NCBI RefSeq assembly: GCF_015832195.1
Contig: NC_052027.1
Coordinates: 20,992,688-21,056,687, forward strand
Source of the DNA: Motacilla alba alba
Lineage: Eukaryota > Chordata > Aves > Passeriformes > Motacillidae
DNA: 64,000 nucleotides
Direction: 5' to 3'
The number at the start of each line of letters is the position of its first letter. Positions within the stretch are counted from its first letter, which is position 1. A program made the translations under genes and the position numbers. The notes under the pieces are model-generated. The model was given only the letters and a program-made list of their open reading frames with translations. It had not been told where the DNA came from and made no database searches. Positions 1 to 12,835 of the stretch are shown here, piece by piece.

Positions 1-398
1 GCATTTCTCAACCACACAACAATTAGAAGGGGACTTCTCCCAACAGTGCTGATATTTGGCCCTGCATTTCTACAGCCAAGAAACAGGCTGTAAGAATTTC
101 AATAGCAATTAGTAAAACAGATCCAGGAGAGCTCAGCAGGTGGCACCCTTTGTTCCTCAGTGGGAAACTTCACTCTGTATGGATGACTCCCACAGCCAGT
201 GAGAGTGATTCACAGAGGTGGCACACCTGGCTCCAACAGGAAATTGGAATGGTTGAAGTTTCCTCCAGCAAAATTCATCTACCCCCAGTCAAGGGCTTTG
301 CAGACAATCAATAAACAAGGAAAAAATGGGGAAAAAATTAAATAGAAAAACCATATAGGTCACTTTAATACAAACCCTTAAGAGTTCCAAGATGTACA

Positions 399-404
399 CT
401 ACTA
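399..404. repeat. Target-site duplication CTACTA, left copy
   Basis: Identical to 1068-1073 on the other side of the solo LTR. Confidence 0.88.
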
Positions 405-1067
405 TGTTGGAACCAGGACATCCCTCTGGGTGCCCTGGATGGCCAGACCACTGGCAGGGGGCTCTGAGACCCTGGCATGCAGCCAAAGACACGTGGGGTT
501 TCGATCTTAGCCTGTGGAGCAAATTACCAACTCTGTATGAAGAATTACAAGGCACACAAGTTTAGGTATTGTAGTAGAAGTAGTCACAAAGTGAAAGGAA
601 GGATTTTTGACTGCTGTACAGGGGGATTTTAAGCCTTGTACCCAGGGGTCCAAGTTTTCTACATGGGGGTCAGGAGTTTTAAGATGGAGGGATTTGGGTG
701 TGCCCTGTCCTCCTTCTTTCTCCTTCCTCGCCTCCATGTCTTTGGTGATGTTGGCACTCACAGATTGGTTTAGAGTAGAAAGTCACTATTCAATATAGAT
801 AGTAGGTATTGGGGGAAAAGTATAAACACGTAACATGTAATGTGTGATATAAAAGATGGCACCAGCCCCCTGGGAGGGCAGTGTGCCTTTGTCTGAGCTG
901 CTGAACGGGCCACAGCAGTTCAGGAGAAGAATCTTTTAGATAACCAACAATAAACAACCTTGAGACTGGACAACAGAGGACTACTGAGTCTTTCTTTGAA
1001 GGCACGGGTTGGAGGAGAGACTTTTCCATCTTTTGGGGTCACCCCAATCCAGGGGTGAAACCCAACA
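405..1067 (+). mobile_element. Solo LTR, class II (ERVK-like), with 6-bp target duplication
   Basis: The element begins TGTTGG and ends CCAACA, a perfect 6-bp terminal inverted repeat, and is flanked on both sides by CTACTA (399-404 and 1068-1073). Inside are a TATA-like ATATAAAAG near 849 and an AATAAA at about 949-954 followed by U5-like sequence. The length of 663 bp, TG...CA ends and a 6-bp duplication are typical of class II retroviral LTRs. The sequence resembles LTRs I recall from songbirds. No internal retroviral sequence adjoins it, so it is a recombination-derived solo LTR. Confidence 0.9.
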
Positions 1068-1073
1068 CTACTA
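1068..1073. repeat. Target-site duplication CTACTA, right copy
   Basis: Identical to 399-404; it directly follows the LTR end CCAACA. Confidence 0.88.
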
Positions 1074-1479
1074 CAGCCTGGGGACTGGGCCTTAATCACT
1101 GTCAGTTTTTTGTAGGTTCAGTCACAGCTCCAGTACAACCATGTCAACCAACAGCACAATTTTACCTATGAGGGCACAATCCCCTTTTCCATCCAATTTA
1201 AGAGGGAATACAATGCCCAGCTTGCACTGGGTTATGTGTTCAGCTATCCCATGCAGGTGCACACAACCCTGCTCTCCTGGCAGCTCACCAGCAGCAGCAT
1301 GGAGCTGCAGTGATTGACTCAAGGGCCACACCACTACCAAATCCCTGGGGTTCCAAACACATCTCAAAATGTGTGGCCAAGGTGGGCTTGTATGAGGAAG
1401 CTCCATCCTTCACCAAGAACCTCCATGAGACACCTTGCATATTTCTCCCCCAAAAGGTGTGAGAACTGAGTACACTTAA

Positions 1480-1876
1480 TGCGGTGGTCTTCAGGGCAGT
1501 TAGGACTTGATGAAAGGAAGGAGAGATCTTGACTCCATTTCAGAAGGCTGGTTTATTATATTATGATATATATTACATTTAAAAAGATCACACTATAACT
1601 ATACTACAAAGAACAGAGAGAAAAATTCATCAGAAGGCGAGACAGGAATAGAAAGGAATGAATAACAAAGTTCTTTGACTCCCAGAGAGTCCGAGAGCTG
1701 CTGCTTTCTTGATAGGTCACCAAGTAGAAACATCCCACATTGACCAATCAAGAAAGCACCTGCTACATTCCACAGTAGCAGCTAACAAATTGTTTACACT
1801 TGAAGCTGAGGCCCTCTCAGCTTCTCAGGAGAAGAAAATCCTAGCAAAGGGATTTTCATAAAATATCATACCTACA
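1480..1876 (-). mobile_element. Solo LTR on the minus strand
   Basis: Read on the minus strand it starts TGTAGGTATGATATTTTATG, passes through a segment with CTTCTCCTGAGAAGCTGAG and a poly(A) signal AATAAA near 1555, and ends CCACCGCA. It resembles a very common passerine LTR family I recall. The outer limits are approximate. GTACAC occurs just outside each end (1470-1475 and 1879-1884), but it does not abut the TG and CA termini exactly, so a clean target duplication is not shown. Confidence 0.65.
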
Positions 1877-4800
1877 AAGTACACTCTCATCCCCGGTCTT
1901 TCCCAGAAACACTGCAGCCAGCACAGGGCTTGATGCTGGATTGAAACAGCAAAATCCAGGGAAAAAACCAAATGCACGGGAAGCTGAGATCTGGTGGTAT
2001 TTTCATTCACTGGTCTGCAGAGAGATCACTCCTTCCTTTACTGCATTTCTTCAGCTCTCTGTTGGTGTTACCCTGGAGAACTTTTCCCTTACTTCTGCAG
2101 TGCCCACAGGTTAATTTCCCAGAGCATTTTGTACAGGTTTCCTTTTTCCACAAAATTCAGATTACTTATTAATTATGACTTTAAAACCCTCTTTCTTCAA
2201 AATCTCTTCCTACACCCCTATGAAGTTTTTTGCACTGTATTCACTTTTTTCCTTCTTTTCTATCTCAGTCTTCTATTCTACTTCTTCATTCCCTTCAGTT
2301 TTTACACAGCTTTATTCAGCTTTTTAAAGCTGTGAGTGAAATTCAAATCACAAGCCCCCATCAGACACATAGGGTCAGAGACAGAAAACACAGTATCTCT
2401 GTAGATCTCGTTCTGAAGTGACAACCAAATTACACTTAGCAGGTGATTCATATCAAACATGGTAAACCCATGTTTGGAGGCTTCTTTGGTCTTCCTTTTA
2501 CAGTTCCTTGCCCCAGTGTTTGGTACATTAACTTTCACCCTGTTTCAACCTCAAGGTTCAAAATTATTACTGAAGTAGCAAGAATCTCATGAATGTACAT
2601 ATTTGCTTAGAGTTAAATTACCAAGAGAGAATTTCTGCTCAGAGAAGAAGCCCCCAAAAAAAGAATAAAAAGAGGCCAAGAGTTTAAGAAAACTAGAGCC
2701 CAGTGTTAAATTCCTTCATTATAGTCAGACACCTGCCTGTTTGTCAGAAGTATGAAATAAAGAGGAAAAACCTCCGACATCCAAGTGATATTTAGATGTC
2801 ACCCTGTCTTTCAAAAAATACTGGGACTACTGGGTTCTTCAGACTTTTAGAAATCAGATTCTTTAATATGAAGACTGCTATCCTCCAAAAATCTCCATCC
2901 ACATTGCCATGATGCCATGTAGAGATGTGTATGCTGTTTGTACACACTGTATCCAAATGCTCCATCCCAAGGATAGAGGCTGGGCTTCCAATAACAGGCT
3001 GACATCTAACCAGTGTCAGCTTTGGACTCTGTATTAATGTTTTAGCCATTCATATTAATTAACCAGCTCAATGAGTACCAGAACTTACCTGTTAAGGTAC
3101 TACACTTTTAGCAGTGGTTCTGTATACTTCAGTGGAGAATACTTCAAGAGAGAAAAATGGGAAATTTCATGTGCAATTGATTCATTCAATAGTCCAGCAT
3201 AAAAATGCTCTCTCTTTGAATATTCCTTAAACAAAAGAACTTCTGTGAAGCAGCATCAAGTTAGAAGAATAAAGAAGAAATAAAGAACTAGAACAATCTT
3301 TCAAAAGGGGACATTTCAGGATTTTAAAATGCAATTACAGTAAAGTAATTGCTCATGGCTATGATGAAATGCGTGAGGACCTAAAAAGTTTCAAAGCTCC
3401 TCACCTCTCACAGCAATGGCCAGTGGTTTGCTCTGTCCCTGCTAGTACCTCGAAGGTTCTGTCATCCCAAAAGATGCATTTTTACTATGACTAAGGAAAA
3501 AAAAAATCAACATATTTGAAGACCATTAATTCTACATGACTATTTGCTGCTCAACGACTGCTTCTGACCCAACCTCAAGAGTGCCCTCTGAACAGCTATC
3601 AATATTTCCAGCACATTTAAAGGTACTCCAGAGGCCTATGAAATTTTAAAATTTAGAAACGGTTATTCTTGTCTCTAGTAACTCTGAGCTCTCTAGAAAG
3701 TCATCAGCATTTAAGACACTAAAGTTGGTAACACTTGACATATTTCTTTGAGACACAAAACATCCTTCTCAGGCTACTGGTGCCCAACAGGAGCACAGAG
3801 CAGGACCAGCAATGCCTCTTGGGGATGCCATGTGACAGTAAAGCCAGATTTACTAGCCCCACCATTAACATACATTACATCATTCAAGCACTACCAAGCT
3901 CCTCAACAAAGGAGAAAAATCCCATTTTAGCACTCCTGCAACTTTTTTATGCTGATGGTTATCTGTGGAAGAGCTGTTGGTTTTTAAGAGTCCATAACCA
4001 CAAAATTAATTATACTAAGAGGGAGAAAAGAAAGAATGAGGGACAAAAGTATTGTGCCCTTATCTGAAAGGTTATTCAACTGGCCTGGCTTCACGATAGG
4101 AATTTCTTCTCTCTGTTAATGGAGGGACTACAGATGAGGAGTTGATGAACTAACTTTGCTGATCCCCTTAAGGATCCTGCAGGGAGTCCTTTATGCCATG
4201 GCTGAGATTATGCTATGCCAACAACCTCTGCTTCTCAGCCTTCCACCTCAATTCTTCACCTAGCTCTCTCACAGCAGTTAAATCATTGGCTTTCTGTCCC
4301 ACACAAGGGTCTTAACCACAGACAAATAGCAAGAAAAGTGCAACCCAGAAAACAAGGAAGCAGGTATTACCAATAAACTCTTTCACAGAACAACAAAAAA
4401 AGCAACAGAAGTCAGTAAAACCAGAAGAAAAGGCAGGGAGAATAGCATTTTGTGAGGTAGTGGTCAGGAACCACAGAGGCAATGTGCTTTAAATAATGCC
4501 ACTTAAACTCAACAAGTTAACCCTGAGATGCCAGACCACAACTGCAGACCTGGGTATTTCTCATAGAAGGACACAGTGACCAGTGACAGAAAAAGTAACA
4601 GCCACACCACCAAGGGAGTGGAGATGAGCATGAGGCTGTCACTCCAATTAGCATCACTGGCAGGGACACCATGTACCAGCGCATCTTCTCTGCACAGGCT
4701 GGCACAGCACTCACTGGGTACCCAGGTAAAGCAAACACTCAGTATTGTAATATCAGGAACTCCTAACTGCAGGCAGCACAGATAGAATGAACAACCAGAA

Positions 4801-7197
4801 ATTGTGAAATAAAACCCAAAGATCCATAAAATTTTAAGATGCTGGAAAGTGTAAAATGTAAATCAAATTATAATAAACCTTGCTTTTAGGAGCTGGCTGT
4901 GAATGGGAGGGGGGAGAGTAGAGGGAGGAGAAAAAAGTTCTCCTGGAAGCACTTTCCAGTATACCTCACTATTGTTCCACCAACAAAGGCATCTCAAATT
5001 TCACCATTCATAACCTCCAAACCAGCCAGAGCTCCGTGCTGTGAATTCACTGCCTCCCAAATGCTCCAGAGAATGCAACACTGAGCTGCAGACATTTATT
5101 TTCAATTTCACATGGATTTTCACCATGGAGGTCTGGGGTCCTGTGCTCAGGGGTGCCAGGCTCAGCTCTCAACGGGGTGTTCAAAGGGGTTGGCAGAGGA
5201 CAAAAAAAATGAGAGCCCTGAGAGCTGGTGACGGGCATGCAGCATGGCTCAAGAGCTGTCACATCATGGAAAGGACTTCAACGATACTCCCTCTTACTTT
5301 CCCCCTCCTCTCTCTCACTCATGTCCAAGTCCATCTTAGCTCAGGTTATGTCATATGCTCTGTTCCCACATCTGAGGAATATATGAAGTCACATTATTTT
5401 TTACTTAAAAGGAACTTTGAGCTTGTTCAGAGAATTTGGAACAAGAGACATATTTTCAAAAGAGTATCAATATTCAGCATTGTGTAAGAATCGCAAGTCA
5501 CTGCCAGTCTCTCAAGTGAAACATCAAATTTCACATTGAAATCTGATACTGCCAATACAAATGGATACCACAGTAGTTATTACTGATTTTAATCTGCCAC
5601 TGTTCACTCAACTCAAACAAGTTAACATCTATGCAATCAGTAGCTCAAATGTCTAACACAATATCTGTATACAGGGAACTAGAAATATTCATTACTTAGG
5701 TTTTACCAGTCACCTCTTTTAGTTTCAAATTGAGTTTCTGGTAAATGAAAAATTTAAATTTAAAAATTAAAATGTAAGTTTCAACAAAACAGCTTGAAGA
5801 AGAAAATTAATCTTACTCAAAATCTTACTCAAAAGCATTTCAGAAGTTCATAGCTCTAGTAGAAACCAGTGTGCAGTCAGAGGGACTAAAGCATTAATCA
5901 CATCATTGCTGCATGCATACTCCCTGCCCTTTCAATTCTCACACAGACCCCTTGGTCACACTCACTGACCAAAGCAGGACCATTATTGATCTGCAATAAT
6001 CTTATCAAGATCCCTAAAAACAAACGACCAGACAATCTGGAAAAAACCCCATGCATCCATAATTATTGCACTTGGTCAGCAAGAACAGACATGCTTCAGT
6101 TAGGAACACTCAGTGTTTTTTGAGCTTACAGACACATGAGAAGACAGAGCTGTTCCCAAAACTTCTGCAGGAAGTTAGCTGTACATTTTTCATTGAAAAC
6201 CAGTAGGAAACAGCTGGACTTTAGGTCATATTTCAGAGAGCAGCACTGCTCACACCACTCCACCTCACATAGCTTGTTTGAGAACAAAGCTTCCTCAGAA
6301 CCAAACACATCGAACCTGATCGGGGAACTCAGAGTATAAAACTATTGGAATACTTTGGAAAACCAAGTGACAAAAACTGCCTTCTAAACACTGCAGTGCA
6401 AACAATGCACAACTGAAAAATCATCACATGGGATTTTGACTTCACGTGTCTGTCGCTCCTGGTGTCACAAGGTTTCAACATCCTGCTTCCACTACCACTG
6501 ACCTAAGGCAGTCTTCCTCATTATCACACTACAGAAGCTCATCCCACACAAAAAGCCATGGGAACCATCATCACTATAATTCTACTGCTTTTATTGTTTT
6601 GAATGTAATATTCTCTCTTGCACCTCCAAGACACTCCAAGACCAAATACACTCTGCAGTCCCAACCTTGTCCTACATTATCACCTCAGCCATTGTTGGGA
6701 GCTGGGCAGACACCCACAAGAATTGTGTTGGTCAGTATTTCTGTAGCGTTAGTACACTTCACTGGATTTCCTTAAGGAAAGGGCAACCTAGTATCAACTC
6801 CATCTTTCTTCCCTGCTTCTGTGGAAGATACCTGACAGGCCTTAGATCTGCACACTTGGCAAGAGGCAAAGGTCCTCTGGAAAGAGAAAGTCCTGACTCC
6901 ACTTTCAGCAAGAGTTTTAGACATATATTTAAATGCAGGAAGTTGTGCCAAATGTGACTGAACAACAGCAATTCCAGCTCCATTCAAGAACGATTCCAGC
7001 CAGGACTATGCAAGCAGGGCACATCAGATCAGAGCCATAAGAGCAAACAAGTTCTACATATTTTCCTTATATCACCACACTCTGAGTCCCCTGACTCTGA
7101 AAACAGGAGTAAAGCTCACGGGTTGATGCTCTTCAGTGAGATGCACCACACTCAAGGAAATCACAAACACACACATACAGACGGACACATACTGCAC

Positions 7198-7263
7198 CAA
7201 TCTACAAGCAACTGACATTGCAGTTACGTACTGCTTGTATTGCAATCTACAAGCAACTGACAT
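7198..7263 (+). repeat. Perfect 21-bp direct repeat pair
   Basis: CAATCTACAAGCAACTGACA plus T occurs at 7198-7218 and again at 7243-7263, separated by 24 bases. A short inverted motif, GCAGT-TACGT-ACTGC, lies between them at 7220-7234. Confidence 0.9.
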
Positions 7264-8529
7264 GAGAGCCCTGGCTCTTTCACTAACAGAGCAGGAGGCT
7301 GCTAACATGGGCATTTCAGCTACTGCAGGCTCCAACCCATGTGGGAGGACTAGACTCTAAAAATTAATGTACTGAAGATTGGTACCCAAAAGTCCAGGAG
7401 GTGCCACAAGTCAGATTGCCTGAATATCTCTGGATCCAGGGCAGGTGGGGAACTTCAGTAGCTCTGCAACTCGCCATAATCCCTCCTAGGTTGATCCAGC
7501 TATTGTAGGTAAAAACAGGGCAGAAAACTTCCACTTTTTAAAAATAAGAATTTATTTCTTTAAAAGGAGTTCCTTCAAATTCAATTTCATTTTTATAATT
7601 TTTCTTTAGCGTTATTAAGCTAAGAACACTTACAACATAACAAACTGGGTCACAAATGAGCTAAATCAAGAACACAGCTTGCTTATTTCAACGGATATTA
7701 TAAACAAAGCTCTGCTAGATGGAGTATGAACTCTAAATCATCCTCCTAGCATTGTGAAAAACAGCTTTCTATGAAAGACAAACTTCTAAAGAATGCAAGA
7801 ATCCTTTTACCAATGTATTAGTCACCACACATAACCCTCTTCCATTTTGCATGCTTCTCAACAAAACCAATTCCGGTCATTAACAATTGCCAATAGTCTC
7901 TCCCATTCCTCGGTGCCGCTGTGTATCAGGCACTGCAAGATTCTTTTATGTTGCAGAACTATTTTCCTTTGTGTTAAAATTCCCTAAAGCTTGCAATGGA
8001 AAGTAGAGTATATCCCTTTAACATACTTACACCACTCTTAATATTGGGAATGGAAAATGTGACATAGGTACTGAGGTTTAAAAAACAGCTACGATGCATG
8101 CGGCCAGTTTTCTAAACATAAATCCCATTCTGGGTTCTTGGGCTTTCCCCCCCCCCCCCTTCCTTCATTGTTTCTGTTTTTTGGGGGTTTTTTTGGGTTT
8201 TTTTCCATGAGAATGCTGGTTTTACAGAGACAGCCAGCTAAACATAACAGATCATTATGGTTCAGAGATTTCCAATTTGCAACTAGAAATGGTTTATGTT
8301 TAGAGTACTAACAGTTCCAAAAGGTATTTAAAAAAGAGAGAGGGAAAAAACCCTCAGCATTTCATAAGTGCCTAAATATGGATTGGCAGGAAATAAATTT
8401 AATCTCTACAGTTAATAGCAGTCTTAATGAAATGAATGTTTAACAGAACTGATTTTGTGTGGTTTTAGGAGAACTAAAAATATATTTACACAACTCAGTG
8501 CCGCATTTACTCAAACATGGATTCCCTGG

Positions 8530-9640
8530 CCATTGCGAGCCGCACAGGATCGCCGGGTCCAGGGTGTGTGCGCGGGGGCAGCTCGGGGTGAGCCCGCAGC
8601 TGGCGCCTGGGAGGCCGTGGGTAGCGCAGCCAGCGCCGCTGCGGGTCCAGCCTGGGGAGGGCGGGCCGGCCCCCCGGGCGATGGGTTTGCATCAGAACCG
8701 CGCCAGCCGCTCGCGGGGGCAGGGAACAAAAAGAAAAAAAATCAGTTAAAGAAAGAAAGTTAGTTGAGCGCGCCCCCGAGTCCGTGCGAGCTGCTGCGCT
8801 GGGCCCCCGCCTCCCCGCGGCGGAGCGGCCCGACCCCAGGCTCCCCGCCGAGGGCGCGAGCGGAGCGGGGCCCTGGCGCCAGCAGAACCGGCGAGACCGC
8901 GCCCGCCCCCTAGCCCGGCGAGGGGAGGGAGGCGGCGGTGGGGGGCCTGTACACCTGGAGCAGGGCCCACCCGGGAACCAGCCTCCCCGCCCGCGCCGCA
9001 GAGACCCCGCGGCCCGCCGGGACCACTGCGCCGCCTCGCCCCCGGCCCGGCTCCCCGCGGCCGCCGCAGCCTCCACCGAGAACTCGGCGGGCCAGCGCTC
9101 TCGGAATCGCGGCCGGGGCGCGGGGGGCTGGGCGTAGCCTTACCCTCCGGCTCCATCTGCTCCCGCTGCCGCGCTCCGGCGCTCCCCGAGCCGCTACGCG
9201 CTGAGCTGGGCCGGGCGGTTACAAAGGCGGCCGCCGGGAGAGGGGGGTGGGTTTCCTCTCCCTCCCACTGCAGCTGCATCGCGCCATGAGGCGCCGCCAG
9301 CGGGACGCGGCGCCCCTGAAGGCGGCGGAGGCGGGATGCGCCCCCGGCCCGGCCCCGGCCCAAGCGGCAACGGGACACGCCGGAGGGGCCGCCCCGCCTG
9401 CCGGGAGACCAAGTGCTGCGCCCGGCCCGGGAGCAGCGGCGGGGAAAGGGCACAACCGCCGGGGCTGGCCCCTCCCTAGGGCCGGGAGCGGGGGCCAAGG
9501 GGAGGGGGGAAAACACCCTTTCCTGCCCCCTTCCCGCCCGACCCTGGGGAAGTAACGCCTGCCGCTTGCGTGGCCCCTGGGCAGCTTTACGAGGAGCTTC
9601 CGCTGAGCCAGACCGGTCCTAGGCTAACCGGGGGCATCCC
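8530..9640. promoter_or_regulatory. CpG island promoter, probably of IPPK
   Basis: This is the only long stretch in the window with dense CG dinucleotides and GC-rich composition, in sharp contrast to its AT-rich flanks. It contains several G-rich runs (8931-8947, 9118-9132) and GC-box-like motifs such as GGGCGG near 9212-9217. The minus-strand ATG plus splice donor at 9156-9142 lies inside it, as expected for a housekeeping promoter with a transcription start a little above 9156. The long open frames on both strands here are a by-product of GC-richness. Confidence 0.8.
9144..9156 (-). CDS. IPPK: Putative IPPK exon 1 coding part (13 nt: ATG to splice donor)
   Basis: The minus strand reads ATGGAGCCGGAGG followed by GTAAGG, giving M-E-P-E and the first base of a glycine codon. 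The IPPK protein starts MEEGKMDENEW in human as I recall it, so a short first coding exon ending in a split Gly codon fits. IPPK makes inositol hexakisphosphate from inositol pentakisphosphate. In human 9q22, IPPK is the next gene downstream of BICD2 and on the same strand, which is the arrangement here. Exon 2, with the MDEN..YHGEGN motif, was looked for down to position 1 and not found, so the call rests on context, the CpG island, the start codon and the donor. Another gene or a noncoding RNA promoter remains possible. Confidence 0.5.
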
Positions 9641-11748
9641 ACAACTCCCCGAGTGAACCGGTGGGCTCCGGGATGCAGCTGCAGGGAGCAAGAGGCGCAC
9701 AAGCTCCTCATCATTCGCATGCCACAGGGAAGGTGTTTATGCGTCCCTTAGTTAAGAAAGTGGATGAACCCAGGGAGAAGCTCAAAATCATGTCACAAGG
9801 ATTAGAAAGGGAAATCTAAGGGCTACAGGCTCTACATAGGCTGTTGCCCTTGGAGCCAAAAGCTGCTAGATGCAGCGGCTGGGGCGGCTGTGGATCACAT
9901 GCCGAGGCCCAGGAGAGACCCGGAGCTGTGCACGGCTTCTCTGGCTCACCTGTTCTTCCATGTACTCTTCAGAGAGCAATTCAGATACGAATTTTGTCTG
10001 AGGGGACCAAACCCTGCCAGCCTCTTCCCAGCTCCCAGAACCATTCCAAAAAACAAGAGCTTCTTAAATAGTCAGACCCGAAGGCCCACCTGACTCACTA
10101 CTCTGTGCCTGGACAAGGAGTAGGATGCTGTAGGTAGGAGGGATTGCAGCAGAGTTGGAGGCTGATGCTCTCTTTTGTAGCCCTGGTGAAGTGCTCCTTC
10201 CACACAGGTAAAACCCTGCCTCTTCAGGTGAGGCACATATCTAAAGGAGAGCTTTCTGAGATTTCCCAGCTTCTTATCACAAGGAGTAAATAATACAGAG
10301 AAAAACAAAAGTATCTATCAAGCAATCTATCTCTGAAAGTAAAAGACATGTAAAATGGTCTTCACAAAGGCATTTACCTTCAAGGAAAAAACAACAAAAC
10401 AATAAAATGAAAAGTTATCTGTGTTGGGCTTCTACTTTTTATTACCCAGTAGTTTGTCATTGCTCTTTACCTTTCCCCTGAAATATCCGATGTTGATGCA
10501 GGCATTAGTGTGGAAATATACTGTTGAGCACTTCAATAGTGTAGTGGAATGGAAACACAGTTTTGCAGTGACATTCCCAAAATAATTTCCATGGACTAAT
10601 CATTCCAGAACAAAAGAAGTAGCTGTCAACTCTATGAATAGGGTCTAGATAAACCAGAGTAAGAAAGCAAATTCATCAGTGATGAACCAATCTGGATTTT
10701 TTGTCACTTTGAAAATCCAACCTGTTACTTTCCCAATCCTGCCTTAAAGCATTAATATACATACACAAATTTAATACACAACAAATTATTTCAGAAATAT
10801 ATTACTTTAAAAATGGATATGGCTCTCTTAGATTAGTCCTGTCCTTTAGGACAGTGAGGCGAGTCTTCTCTATAGCATTTTCACCAGAACAGAGCCAAGC
10901 TCACCAGTCATTGCTGCATGGTTATCAGGTATAATGGAGATACAGCAGCAGAAACAAACTTACAAATTGTTGGAAATTTCCCAGGTTTTTTGCTCTCATG
11001 GAAGCAAGGCCCATGCTATAAAGTGTGAAGCTGAGACAAGCTTTATTTTAAGCATTTATACTTGTTAGATACAGCACCAGAACACCAAATAACAAGCATC
11101 CCTTAAAATTACCTATTTATATCCTGTCTAAACCTTTCCCCACCCTAGCCAGCATTTTGATTTGGTTTGGTTTTTGGTTGTTTTTTTTTCCTAGAGAATT
11201 GGACCATTTTTCATTTTAGGCACTCAGTATCTACAGTCTGCGTACCTGCAGCATTTGTTTCTCTGACCAGAATCAGTTAAGTTACTCAGGAGTGAGTTAA
11301 CAATTTATGCAAGTTGTAGCCATTGCTTTTGACCATCAAAATTGTAACAGAGGGCCAGTGTCAGTTTCTTTACATCTGGGAAATAAGCCATGTCTCCAAC
11401 CAAGGTTACGTCCTGTGGTCTCAGAGAGAAGTTTCAGCAGATAAGTAACAAAGAAAAGAAGGGCTCTTCTTTGCAGCTCTGCTAGGGATTGGAAGGAGTA
11501 AAAGCTAAGAAGGTGGTCTGACACTGCCAGAAAAAGAGCAAACAGAGCAGATTTAGGAAGACAAAAGAAATTGCTGGGACACCTCCCCTGAATCTGGAAC
11601 TTTCTTCTCACCTGAACTGAGAGGCATACAATGCTTTAAAACTGTGAGGAGCAAAATGTGCCTGGGACTCTTGAGTAACAAGTATGGGATGCCACCTTTC
11701 ACTGAGTTGCAGGCATTAGATATATATCCAGGTCTATAAAGCCCTTTT

Positions 11749-11773
11749 CTTCTAACCTCAGTTAGGTTAGAAG
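11749..11773. repeat. Perfect 10-bp hairpin
   Basis: CTTCTAACCT and AGGTTAGAAG pair completely around a 5-base loop. Confidence 0.85.
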
Positions 11774-12814
11774 TTACATGAGCTGTTTGCCTTCATGTCT
11801 TATGAAGGAAGTCATAATAGAAACAAATCTGCCTTGTCAACATTTCTGTCATTTCTGTCATTCACAGTGTTAGTCTCAAAGAAGTTGAAGATTCTCTTAA
11901 ATAGATTAGAAACTGGTTGGAAACCTCCTGCAGTGAACTGGACCTTGCTGAGGACCTGAAGGTCTTTGTTTTATTAAATGTTAGCTGCGAATTCTACTTT
12001 GGCCCCAGTACAATGGGCTTAAAGCTTCTTTAAGCTTTGAAGCACTGGGCAATGTCATTAAATATGGTCCTTATCTTGGGCCAGTTTTAATTGTTTTCAA
12101 TCCCTTGGTATCTAATGCACATATGTGCAAGAATAAGAGTAAAGGGCCAATAAATGCAGTGTGAGCAGTTAGCAAAGTTCATATAGATATTCTTTCTCTC
12201 CAAAAATAAAAAAACTTGCCTGTCATATTGTATTAAAATTCTGTTACAAGATGAGCTCTCCCAATACAAAGGAAATCTTCTTCATGGTAGGCTTTGCAGT
12301 TCAATGAGGATTACCACTGCATGTCCAGGAAAGATAGATTTAATGAGGGAAAGAATAACCTCTTCTAGATTTAATAAGACACTGGAGACCAAAAAGCCAA
12401 GACTTTGCAAATACATGGGGGTTTTCTGCCACGCTTTTCCTGTAGGAGATGCATGTTGTGTTTTGTTCTGGATCACATAATCCTTGGGATGACCTTCATG
12501 TGCTTTTGCACATGACACTCTACAGCAAACACAGAGTTCCTTTGTGCACAGAGTCCTTATTTATAAATCTTGGAATTTTGATTGGAGTTTCTTCCCTTTC
12601 TGAAAAAACTATTTTTCATGCGAAAATGAAGATTTGAAGATTACTGTGGCATCTTTTGAGTATTTGTGCAATCTCATTCTCATGATTTTGAGGCTGGCCT
12701 TTGCACTTGCAGAAAAAGCAGAACTGCTTTATTTCTCATTTACTAGAAAATGCAATAAAAACAAATAAATTTTATGGCAGCACTGAAACTTATTCTGTTG
12801 CTTTTAAATTTGGC

Positions 12815-12835
12815 AAAAAAAAAAAAAAAAAAAAA
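12815..12835 (+). repeat. A21 homopolymer
   Basis: Twenty-one consecutive A in the intergenic region, with no recognisable retrogene in front. Confidence 0.9.

Larger units (their letters stand above)
1..9143 (-). other. Probable IPPK intron 1 (open at the window start)
   Basis: If the 9156 start is IPPK, everything to the left is its first intron. It holds two solo LTRs (405-1067 and 1480-1876), a 21-bp direct repeat pair near 7200, a C-rich then T/G-rich run at 8147-8205, and otherwise no supported gene. The stretch 1074-1479 contains a short open reading discussed under findings. Confidence 0.45.

Noticed and set aside
5041..5487. 148-codon plus-strand frame
   Set aside because: No recognisable motif, no promoter or splice context, and AT-rich surroundings; most likely chance.
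1..9143. IPPK exon 2
   Set aside because: No minus-strand sequence encoding the MDEN..YHGEGN motif was seen; either intron 1 extends past the window or the IPPK call is wrong.
8507..9516. Long open frames on both strands in the CpG island (up to 256 codons)
   Set aside because: They come from GC-rich sequence with few stop codons; composition is Pro/Arg/Ala/Gly-rich on both strands and no known protein matches. Only the short ATG-plus-donor segment at 9156-9142 fits a gene.
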